Positions 43,927 through 50,283 of a DNA stretch of 50,283 nt are shown piece after piece. The notes under the pieces are model-generated. The model did not search any database, was not told the DNA's origin, and worked only from the letters and a program-made list of their open reading frames with translations. A program made the translations under genes and the position numbers. Numbering within the stretch: the first letter of the stretch is position 1; each line of letters opens with the position of its first letter. The stretch comes from Bacilli bacterium (lineage in GTDB: Bacteria; Bacillota; Bacilli; Bacillales; Amphibacillaceae): the NCBI GenBank assembly GCA_012518125.1, contig JAAYTF010000090.1, positions 1 to 50,283 of the forward strand, in the 5' to 3' direction.

Positions 43927-44511
43927 CTACACCTCACATACTTGAAAGAGACCGTCCTCACGGATCAAATATTGGATTGGTATGTCGTGGTTTTCATGCG
44001 GAATCGATTCGACGAATTGCAATTTGCTTGCGATGGAGACCGTCCGATTTGAAAAATCGGTCAAAAAACGGTCGTAATAGCCTCCGCCAAATCCAATGCG
44101 ATAGCCTTTACAATCGAAAACGATTCCCGGGACGATCAATAAATCAATTTCATTTTTATGTACAAACTTCCCCGCGTTTCTTTCCGGTTCCAATATGTTC
44201 GCATAACCATCGCTTAGCTCATCAAATGAATCGACTCGGTAAAATTCAAGTTGTTTCCGCTCCGGAACCGTTTTGGGCAGCGCCACTGTTTTTTCTTCCT
44301 GCCATGCCTTCTCGATGATCGGTCCTGTATCCCATTCTATACTTGTCGAACTTGTCATGCCAATTACGTTCGCTTCTTTCCACAAAAAACTTTGAAACAA
44401 CTGCCGATACAGTTTTTCTTCAATCGCCTTTTTTTCTTTTTCCGACAAGGACGAAATTTTATGTATAATTTGTCGCCTCAAGTTGCTTTTATTTAATTTC
44501 GGCAACGCCAT
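43927..44511 (-). CDS. yqgN: 5-formyltetrahydrofolate cyclo-ligase
   Basis: Product is 194 residues. It converts 5-formyl-THF to 5,10-methenyl-THF with ATP. The family motif GYRIGFGGGYYDRFL binds ATP/folate, and LIVPGIVFD precedes it. The start is uncertain among ATG 44520, ATG 44511 and TTG 44505; AGGTG at about 44512-44516 best fits the TTG. It lies one base before gluP. Confidence 0.93.
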   Translation of the reverse strand: MALPKLNKSNLRRQIIHKISSLSEKEKKAIEEKLYRQLFQSFLWKEANVIGMTSSTSIEWDTGPIIEKAWQEEKTVALPKTVPERKQLEFYRVDSFDELSDGYANILEPERNAGKFVHKNEIDLLIVPGIVFDCKGYRIGFGGGYYDRFLTDFSNRTVSIASKLQFVESIPHENHDIPIQYLIREDGLFQVCEV

Positions 44512-44540
44512 CACCTGCTTCATGAACAAAAATAATAAAA

Positions 44541-44570
44541 AAACTCCTAACCATTAGATGGCTAGAGTTT
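44541..44570 (-). terminator. Intrinsic terminator of rpmG
   Basis: On the minus strand AAACTCTAGCCAT pairs with ATGGTTAGGAGTTT, one bulge and one G-U, followed by TTTTTATTATTTTT. Confidence 0.8.
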
Positions 44571-44586
44571 CTTTATCCTTAAATGT

Positions 44587-44739
44587 TTATTTTTTTGTTT
44601 CACGGTGCAACGTATGTCTGCGCAAACGCGGTGAATATTTCATCAATTCGATTCGTTCCGGGTTGTTACGCGGGTTTTTAGTCGTGATGTAATTGCGGTC
44701 TCCTGTTTCTGTGCATTCCAAAATGATGTTCACTCGCAT
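44587..44739 (-). CDS. rpmG: 50S ribosomal protein L33
   Basis: Product is 50 residues: [20 protein letters not shown] and [17 protein letters not shown], ending LHRETKK. Only one cysteine is present, so this is the zinc-free (C-minus) form of L33. Paired with zinc-binding paralogs elsewhere, such forms release zinc needs under depletion. The ATG at 44739 has GGAGGT 6 bases upstream; an ATG two codons earlier touches the Shine-Dalgarno. Confidence 0.95.
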   Translation of the reverse strand: MRVNIILECTETGDRNYITTKNPRNNPERIELMKYSPRLRRHTLHRETKK

Positions 44740-44817
44740 GTTCATACCTCCACTCAAGACGATTTGTTACAACCATAATCATATCAAAGCCATCTCCGAA
44801 TAGCAATTTATTTATAC

Positions 44818-44846
44818 TTTAACATTAAATTATATTCCGATATAAT
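44818..44846 (+). promoter_or_regulatory. Sigma-A-like promoter of the gene at 44872
   Basis: A perfect TATAAT (44841-44846) lies 17 bases after TTTAAC (44818-44823, 3/6). Confidence 0.5.
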
Positions 44847-44871
44847 ATAGTTTAGACTGGGGGGGAAAGAA

Positions 44872-45234
44872 ATGTTTTATATTTTTTTGACGATCATTTT
44901 AATCGCCATCGGTTTGTTTATCGCGAGCTTCTTCATGAACGACCGCATCAAAGAAATCGAAGACCAGTTGGAACAATTTTCGATCTCGACGATGCAAGAT
45001 ACGTATCAAATCAAAAAGAAATTGAAAGTGTTGGAAGAAGAGTTATTGACGAACGAACCGATTGTCGTGAAAAAAGAAGCCGAACGCGAACATGTCGACG
45101 ATTTGGAAAATCAACCGCTGTTGGTGCAAAAAATACATCATTTGCACGAACAAGGGTTTTCCGTCGATGATATTGCGAAAGAAACAAATTTATCGAATCA
45201 TGATGTGAACATGATTTTAAAACATCAACTGTAG
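44872..45234 (+). CDS. Small membrane-anchored protein with coiled coil and HTH-like tail
   Basis: Product is 120 residues. An N-terminal membrane segment (about 2-21) is followed by a coiled coil (about 23-75) and a C-terminal helix-turn-helix-like piece (HEQGFSVDDIAKETNLSNHD). The layout resembles the SwrB/YlxL and DUF6115 type. Synteny points to B. subtilis yqzD, which I cannot confirm by sequence from memory. GGGGGGAAAG lies before the ATG. It is followed after 20 bases by the MltG-like gene, likely one operon. Function unknown. Confidence 0.78.
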   Translation: MFYIFLTIILIAIGLFIASFFMNDRIKEIEDQLEQFSISTMQDTYQIKKKLKVLEEELLTNEPIVVKKEAEREHVDDLENQPLLVQKIHHLHEQGFSVDDIAKETNLSNHDVNMILKHQL

Positions 45235-45254
45235 TAAGGAGAAGAGTATAAGCA

Positions 45255-45809
45255 ATGAAGATCACCGTCCGAGCTTTTTCACTCGGTTTATTGACCGCAT
45301 CCGTCATCTTGTTCATCATGTATTTCATCACCGACGATTCAAGCCAAGCTGTCGAGGAACTAACCGTGGAACAATTGGCCGAAGCGCTTGAAGAAAAAGG
45401 CTACCGCACGATCACGGAAGACGAATACATTTCATTTTCCGTCTATCAGGATGAAAAGAAAATAGCGGAAAAAGAGAGCGAAAAAAACAACAAGCAAACA
45501 GACAAAACTGATACAAACGACAAAAAGGTAAACGAAGATGCGGGCAATAAAGAGGAAAAAGAAAAAGAGGAAGAAAACGAAAAGGAACAGCCTAAAGAAA
45601 TTAAAGTGAAAGTCGAATCTGGGTTCGTTTCAAAAGACATCGCTGAAATATTAAAAGACGAAGGCATCATCGATGAGACGTCGAAATTCGTTAAGTATAT
45701 GGAAGACAATGGGTACAGCCCTTACATCCAAATCGGTACGTTTACGGTTCATAGTGAAATGTCTTTAAAAGAATTGGCTGAGACGTTTACTACATATCCT
45801 GGAAATTAA
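45255..45809 (+). CDS. Membrane-anchored protein with MltG/YceG-like C-terminal segment
   Basis: Product is 184 residues. A membrane segment (about 7-26) leads to a short domain (VEQLAEALEEKGYRT). A very charged Lys/Glu/Asn linker (about 70-115) and a C-terminal region follow (GFVSKDIAEILKDEGIIDETSKF ending MSLKELAETFT, i.e. two pieces). That end resembles the LysM-like part of MltG; the catalytic transglycosylase domain is missing. Synteny suggests B. subtilis yqzC. AAGGAGAAG lies upstream of the ATG. It may bind peptidoglycan. Confidence 0.75.
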   Translation: MKITVRAFSLGLLTASVILFIMYFITDDSSQAVEELTVEQLAEALEEKGYRTITEDEYISFSVYQDEKKIAEKESEKNNKQTDKTDTNDKKVNEDAGNKEEKEKEEENEKEQPKEIKVKVESGFVSKDIAEILKDEGIIDETSKFVKYMEDNGYSPYIQIGTFTVHSEMSLKELAETFTTYPGN

Positions 45810-45854
45810 AATGCTATGTCCCCTGTCACTTAGACAGAAAAAAATAAAAAAACG

Positions 45855-45890
45855 ACGGCTTTAGCACTTCTTAAAGAAGGCTAAAGCCGT
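45855..45890. terminator. Bidirectional terminator between the MltG-like gene and pbpA
   Basis: ACGGCTTTAG pairs with CTAAAGCCGT, with an inner CTTCTT / AAGAAG stem. T runs occur on both strands. 45891-46011 shows nothing else. Confidence 0.92.
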
Positions 45891-46011
45891 TTTTATTTTC
45901 AGGATGAAACGTACATGAACATATATGGAAATTCGCGCGTTAAACCGTTCTTTTTTCTGTACGGGATTAAAAGTTGCTTGTTCTGAAAAAATCGTGCAAC
46001 TTCGTTTTCAT

Positions 46012-48102
46012 TTACGCTTCCGTTTCCTCTTCTTCCTCTTTTCCGTCAAATTGTTCAAAATAGGCGTCCATGATTTGTGTTCCGATATGATGGTTGATTT
46101 GGTACTGTCCACGCACGTCGCCTAGATTTGGCACGATGATCGCAAAAGCGACTTCTGGATCGTCAAATGGCGCGTAACCGACCAACGCTAAATTTTGCGT
46201 ATCGGCCACTTTTCGATATTTTCCGTTTGCATCGGGCAAATACACTTCGTTTTCCGCCGTTCCCGTTTTTCCAGCCGGTTTGTAGCTTTTCCCTTTCCAA
46301 TAGTTGTATCCTGTCCCGCCCGGTTCATTGAACACTTTCCAAAATCCTGTTTGCACCCGTTTTAAATAACTCGGGTCCACATCGATTTTATTCAACACTT
46401 TCGGATGGTTCACTTTGTAAATCGGGCCGAGTTCATCATCGACGGACGGATAACGGATTTCTTTGACGAGATACGGTTTTACGCGATAGCCGCCGTTGGC
46501 GATGGTCGATACGTATTGCGCAAGTTGAATCGTCGTGTACGTGTCATATTGTCCGATGCCAAGGTCCATCAAATTACCAGGATATTTTGCATCGCCGACG
46601 AAACCGGTCGATTCATACGTGAAATCGACGCCCGTTTTTACCCCTAAACCGAATTGGTGGAAATAGTTGCGCATTTTTTGCGCGCCTTCCGGATTGTATT
46701 TCGCGCCGGAGTTGTCCGGGAACGGATGGCGGAATTCTCCGCCGAAACGCAATCCGATGTAGAACATGTAAACGTTTGAAGAACGTTTCAACGCCTCGAT
46801 ATCGTTAACCGGGCCTAGCCTTGCATACGATGCTTTTGTCGGCGTTTGGGCGATTTTAATCGGCCGGTCGATGAAAACTTGCCCCGGTTGAATGAGTCCG
46901 GATTGGAGTCCAGCGAGCACCGTCGCACCTTTTACAGTGGACCCCGGCCGGTGCGCATCGTAAAACACTTTGTGCGGCGCAAGTTCGTATTCATTTTTTT
47001 CTCTATTGTAATGCACGGCGCTAAGCGCCAAAATTTCGCCCGTTTTCGGGTTCATCACGACCGCCAACGCGTCTTCCAAATAACGGTTTGGACCCGGCAA
47101 TTGCGAACGCGCTTTTTTCAACTCATTCATGACGATTTCATCAACTTTTTTCTGATAATCGATGTCAATCGTAAGTACTAAATCTTTCCCCCGCTCCCCT
47201 TCGACGATGACTTCCGAATCGATCACTTTGCCTTCTTTCGTCGTCGTGTACAAAATTTGTTCCTTTCTGCCGCGGAGGACATCTTCGTATGCTTGTTCCA
47301 ATCCGCTTTTGCCGACACGGTCATTGCGGTTGTAGCCGCGCGTCAAATAATAATCTTCCTCTTCCGCCGGAATCCCTTGTTCTTGCGTCGTAATCGAACC
47401 TAAAATGGATTTCAACGTATCGCCGTGTATATATTCGCGTTCCCAATCGGTCGTCGCGTTGATTCCGGGGAGTTCGGACAAATGTTCGGCGATGCGCGCA
47501 TATTCTTCGATGGAAATATTGTCATTTTTGATGATTTCCGGAGTCAACGCGTACGCTTTGTCGAGTTCGCGTTTGATGGCGATGACTTTCAGTTCCTCTT
47601 CCGTCAACGCTTCGATCTCTTCATCCGTGATTTTTTCCAACGCCAATTTGTATTGTTCGACGTCATTTAACGCTTCTTTTTCCGCATCTGTGAGCCGTCC
47701 GTGAATTTCCTCTTTGTTTTTCAAATAAATGTACTCTTGTTTGTTCCGTTTTGTCAGACGTTTGATCATCGATTCATCAACGGACAAAAACGGGAGCAGC
47801 TGCTCGGCCAATTCCAATTTGTCGTCGTGTTGGACTCGTTTTGGAGGAGTGTAGCTGATGGCATACAACGGCTTGTTGTCCACTAAAATTTTTCCGTTGC
47901 GGTCGTAAATTTTCCCGCGTGGCACCGGTTTTTTGGATATGTCTTGAATCGTGCGGTCGATTTCTTCCTGGAAGCTTTGGCCATGCAAAATTTGCACGAT
48001 ACCGAGTTGGATGATCAAAACGGCAAACATGATGAACACGATGAAAAATAAAATGTTCAGCCGCAGCGGAATTTTAATTTCTTCTTCTTTTTTCTTCGCC
48101 AC
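46012..48102 (-). CDS. pbpA: Class B penicillin-binding protein 2 (PbpA)
   Basis: Product is 696 residues. It is an elongation-type transpeptidase. A cytoplasmic tail and one membrane segment (about 15-37) precede the dimerisation domain and a transpeptidase domain. Active-site motifs are Ser388-Thr-Val-Lys (PGSTVKGA), Ser441-Ser-Asn and Lys612-Thr-Gly. A Glu/Asp-rich tail (GKEEEEETEA) closes it. The GTG at 48102 has GGAGGGG 6 bases upstream; TTG at 48117 is inferior. In B. subtilis the pst operon follows; here the terminator does. Confidence 0.95.
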   Translation of the reverse strand: MAKKKEEEIKIPLRLNILFFIVFIMFAVLIIQLGIVQILHGQSFQEEIDRTIQDISKKPVPRGKIYDRNGKILVDNKPLYAISYTPPKRVQHDDKLELAEQLLPFLSVDESMIKRLTKRNKQEYIYLKNKEEIHGRLTDAEKEALNDVEQYKLALEKITDEEIEALTEEELKVIAIKRELDKAYALTPEIIKNDNISIEEYARIAEHLSELPGINATTDWEREYIHGDTLKSILGSITTQEQGIPAEEEDYYLTRGYNRNDRVGKSGLEQAYEDVLRGRKEQILYTTTKEGKVIDSEVIVEGERGKDLVLTIDIDYQKKVDEIVMNELKKARSQLPGPNRYLEDALAVVMNPKTGEILALSAVHYNREKNEYELAPHKVFYDAHRPGSTVKGATVLAGLQSGLIQPGQVFIDRPIKIAQTPTKASYARLGPVNDIEALKRSSNVYMFYIGLRFGGEFRHPFPDNSGAKYNPEGAQKMRNYFHQFGLGVKTGVDFTYESTGFVGDAKYPGNLMDLGIGQYDTYTTIQLAQYVSTIANGGYRVKPYLVKEIRYPSVDDELGPIYKVNHPKVLNKIDVDPSYLKRVQTGFWKVFNEPGGTGYNYWKGKSYKPAGKTGTAENEVYLPDANGKYRKVADTQNLALVGYAPFDDPEVAFAIIVPNLGDVRGQYQINHHIGTQIMDAYFEQFDGKEEEEETEA

Positions 48103-48132
48103 AGATGTCCCCTCCAATATGACGATTTACGA

Positions 48133-49362
48133 TTAACGATTCGCTCCCCTTACCGATTGAATCGGCGCTACAAAAACGTATATCATCAAATACGCCAAAC
48201 TGAGGATCGCCAACACGATCGGTATCGGATCGATGATGTTGATGAAATGGATCACCATGATAAAAATCGTAATGGAAAGGATGCTTCCCATATTCGAAAA
48301 CAATTCCAACATGACGATATATTCGATGCGCAAGTTTTTCGCATCATAACCTTTACCAATTATATCATAAGTCAACGATTGAAACGGAACAATAATAATT
48401 GGAAAACCGATTCCGACAATGAGCGCATACAAGAGCAGGCGTGAAAAAGATATATCGGTCAGGAGGATCCAAATCGCAAATGAAATGATGCTGGCGCCGA
48501 TAAAAATGAACGTTTTTCTGTCCTTGTCTTTCAACCATTTCAACAACAAGATGAAGACAACCAAGGAACTGCCGTTCAGTAACAAATTGAACATGCCCAA
48601 TGAAAATTCATCGCGCGTTGCAAGGAAAATCCAAATCGAAATGACAAATAGAAAGACACCGTCACGGACGCCGCGGAAAAAATTGGCGATTAAAATTTGC
48701 CGCCAATCACGGTTGCGGAAAATTTCGAGTGCGACAGCCGGCAAATTGTAGATTCCATCTGTTTCTCTTTTTTGCAAAAAAAAGCTGATTACGACAGCCA
48801 ACAAAAAAAGACTGAAGGAAATCGAAAAAATCGTCATATAACCGGCATGCGTTTCCATACGCGAGATGATCGTCCCGGCAAGAAGCGGACCAATCATGCC
48901 GCTTGTCGATTGAAGGCTTCCGAAAAGGCCATTGAAAAAGACCCGGTTGAACGGTTCGGTAATTTCAAACGTCAACACGTTGAACGCCAACCAATAAAAA
49001 CCGTAGCCGATCCCGATTAAGATCCCAAGCAAAACGTTAAAGACGGAAGCTTTTTCTTGTAAAATAAGCACGGTCAAAAAGAATAAGGACAAAAATGTAA
49101 CACCCAACCGCAAAACGATGATGCGGTCGATTTTTTTGACAATTTTGCCAGCGACGATGAAAGTGATCGTTTTTGCGATGTATATGGCAAGTTGGTAAAC
49201 CGCGATGACGAAATAATCTTCTGTCTGGCGCCATAAATATATATTGACGAATGTATTCGACAAAAATAAGCCGATTGAATATAACCAACCGATGAGTAGC
49301 AGTAAATATAAATCTTTTCCGTGTTCTTCGATGTTTAAATATTTCAGCATAAGATTGACCAT
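48133..49362 (-). CDS. yqgE: Major facilitator superfamily transporter (YqgE)
   Basis: Product is 409 residues with about 12 membrane segments. Position between pbpA and sodA matches B. subtilis yqgE. The substrate is unknown; charged loops are short and no drug-exporter signature is obvious. The ATG and Shine-Dalgarno (AAGGAG) lie inside a long inverted repeat, so translation may be hairpin controlled. Confidence 0.88.
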   Translation of the reverse strand: MVNLMLKYLNIEEHGKDLYLLLLIGWLYSIGLFLSNTFVNIYLWRQTEDYFVIAVYQLAIYIAKTITFIVAGKIVKKIDRIIVLRLGVTFLSLFFLTVLILQEKASVFNVLLGILIGIGYGFYWLAFNVLTFEITEPFNRVFFNGLFGSLQSTSGMIGPLLAGTIISRMETHAGYMTIFSISFSLFLLAVVISFFLQKRETDGIYNLPAVALEIFRNRDWRQILIANFFRGVRDGVFLFVISIWIFLATRDEFSLGMFNLLLNGSSLVVFILLLKWLKDKDRKTFIFIGASIISFAIWILLTDISFSRLLLYALIVGIGFPIIIVPFQSLTYDIIGKGYDAKNLRIEYIVMLELFSNMGSILSITIFIMVIHFINIIDPIPIVLAILSLAYLMIYVFVAPIQSVRGANR

Positions 49363-49411
49363 ATCTCAATTGCTCCTTGTGACTAGTTTGAACGAGAACA
49401 ATTGAGATATG
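49360..49411. repeat. Perfect 13-bp inverted repeat enclosing the yqgE ribosome binding site
   Basis: CATATCTCAATTG (49360-49372) and its exact reverse complement (49399-49411) are separated by 26 bases. In the yqgE transcript the 3' arm contains the ATG start codon, and AAGGAG directly abuts the stem in the loop. Folding would hide the start codon. Confidence 0.8.
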
Positions 49412-49426
49412 TATCCATCAAAAGAA

Positions 49427-49452
49427 AAACACGAGAATGAATTCTCGTGTTT
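49427..49452 (-). terminator. Intrinsic terminator of sodA
   Basis: AAACACGAGAA / TTCTCGTGTTT, 11 bp, 4-base loop, followed by TTCTTTTG on the minus strand. It includes the sodA stop codon. Confidence 0.82.
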
Positions 49453-50068
49453 ATTTTTTCGCTGCTTGGTAATTTTTCTCCACTTGATCCCAGTTGACGA
49501 CATTCCAGAAGTTTGACACGTATTCTGGACGTCTGTTTTGATATTTTAAGTAATAAGCGTGCTCCCATACGTCGATGCCTAAAATCGGTTTATCGCCGTT
49601 CATGATCGGGTTGTCTTGGTTTGGTGTGCTGTACACTTCAAGTTCGCCGTTTTTGTTAACGACGAGCCATGCCCATCCAGATCCAAAGCGAGTGATCGCC
49701 GCTTGTTCGAATTTTTCTTTAAAAGCATCAAAGCTGCCAAATGCTTTGTTGATCTCGTCCGCAAGCTCCCCTTTCGGTTCGCCGCCGCCATTTGGTGAAA
49801 GCATTTCCCAGAAGAGGCTATGGTTGTAGTGACCGCCACCGTTGTTGCGGACTGCTGTGCGGATGTCCTCAGGCACCGCATCCAAATCGCTTAACAATTC
49901 TTCTAATGATTTATTTTGCAAATCTGCATGTCCTTCCAATGCAGCATTTAAATTCGTCACGTAAGTATTGTGGTGCTTCGTGTGGTGAATATTCATCGTT
50001 TCTTTGTCGATGGACGGCTCCAAAGCGTCATAAGCGTATGGTAAATCAGGTAATTCAAATTTTGCCAT
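49451..50068 (-). CDS. sodA: Superoxide dismutase (Mn)
   Basis: Product is 205 residues, the usual length. It dismutates superoxide in the cytoplasm. Metal ligands lie in NIHHTKHH (His28), HYNHSLFW, and DVWEHAYY (Asp and His). [21 protein letters not shown] with a Gly-Gly-rich stretch fits the Mn type, though Fe or cambialistic use cannot be excluded. GGAGAGG lies 6-7 bases upstream. Confidence 0.97.
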   Translation of the reverse strand: MAKFELPDLPYAYDALEPSIDKETMNIHHTKHHNTYVTNLNAALEGHADLQNKSLEELLSDLDAVPEDIRTAVRNNGGGHYNHSLFWEMLSPNGGGEPKGELADEINKAFGSFDAFKEKFEQAAITRFGSGWAWLVVNKNGELEVYSTPNQDNPIMNGDKPILGIDVWEHAYYLKYQNRRPEYVSNFWNVVNWDQVEKNYQAAKK

Positions 50069-50188
50069 ACTGATCCTCTCCTTAATTTAAATATTTATAT
50101 ACCTAAAGATTAACAAAGCTTTCCACTTCGTGCAAATGTTTCGCATTTTTGACACAATTACATCTCAAAACGTATTGAAAAACAAGAA

Positions 50189-50212
50189 AAACCAAGTTAT
50201 AATACTTGGTTT
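50189..50212 (-). terminator. Terminator downstream of tRNA-Phe
   Basis: AAACCAAGT / ACTTGGTTT, 9 bp, 6-base loop, followed by TTTTCTTGTTTTT on the minus strand. Confidence 0.85.
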
Positions 50213-50222
50213 TTCCTTAGTA

Positions 50223-50283
50223 TGGCTCGGGACGGAATCGAACCGCCGACACAAGGATTTTCAGTCCTTTGCTCTACCGACTG
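50223..50283 (-). tRNA. trnF: tRNA-Phe (GAA), partial
   Basis: The minus strand gives the D-arm remnant, the anticodon arm GGACT-GAA-AATCC (anticodon complement at 50260-50262), the T arm GGCGGTTCGATTCCGTC and acceptor end CCGAGCCA. About 12-15 bases of the 5' end lie beyond the window. The encoded 3' end reads GCCA-TA, so CCA is not encoded. Confidence 0.93.

Noticed and set aside
1-50283. CRISPR arrays, insertion sequences, prophage genes, toxin-antitoxin pairs, restriction systems
   Set aside because: No direct repeat series, transposase, integrase or recognisable defence gene was seen on reading the protein set and intergenic regions.

Overview
This window is a stretch of chromosome from an endospore-forming, naturally competent-type Bacillaceae bacterium. 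The evidence is the nearly unbroken synteny with the Bacillus subtilis spo0A to sodA region: the spo0A start, spoIVB, the eight-gene spoIIIA operon, the seven-gene comG operon and many Bacillus-only small genes (yqhG, yqhH, yqhP, yqhQ, yqhR, yqzE, yqgQ, yqgY). Base composition is moderate and codon use looks uniform. I cannot name a species or genus from the sequence.

Layout, left to right. Positions 1-3.9 kb (minus strand) hold the first codons of spo0A, then spoIVB, recN and argR. Positions 3.9-8.5 kb hold tlyA, ispA, xseB, xseA, folD and nusB, packed with overlaps as one operon read from nusB towards recN. Positions 8.6-10.5 kb hold accC and accB with their own terminator. Positions 10.8-15.9 kb hold spoIIIAA-AH, read from a sigma-E-like promoter. 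Positions 16-19.7 kb hold efp, papA, yqhR and, on the plus strand, yqhQ and yqhP. mntR follows at 19.8-20.2 kb.

Positions 20.3-28.6 kb hold a block that interrupts the B. subtilis gene order: a LiaI-LiaH-LiaF-LiaS-LiaR envelope-stress module, a divergent LysR regulator / EamA exporter pair, and an adenosylcobalamin-dependent (class II) ribonucleotide reductase with two good NrdR boxes. From 29 kb the B. subtilis order resumes: yqhL, the glycine cleavage genes gcvPB-gcvPA-gcvT, yqhH-yqhG, yqgY, comGG-comGA, a divergent yqzE, yqgX, yqgW, yqgQ, an unrecognised anchored protein, gluP, yqgN, rpmG, a pair of small membrane-anchored proteins, pbpA, yqgE and sodA. A tRNA-Phe truncated by the window end closes the region.

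Main themes. Sporulation: Spo0A is the master regulator, SpoIIIA proteins form the mother-cell half of the feeding-tube channel, and SpoIVB is the forespore protease that triggers sigma-K. DNA uptake is represented by ComG, and core metabolism by folate, isoprenoid, fatty-acid and glycine cleavage genes. The most notable observations are an apparent single-base frameshift in the spoIIIAE signal peptide, a sigma-F promoter lying inside a 15-bp inverted repeat ahead of spoIVB, a 13-bp inverted repeat that would bury the yqgE start codon, paired NrdR boxes at nrdJ, and several genes missing from slots where B. subtilis has them (dxs, yqhY, aroQ, yqhO, lipM, sinIR-tapA-sipW-tasA, glcK, pst). I see no CRISPR array, insertion sequence, prophage or classical defence island.
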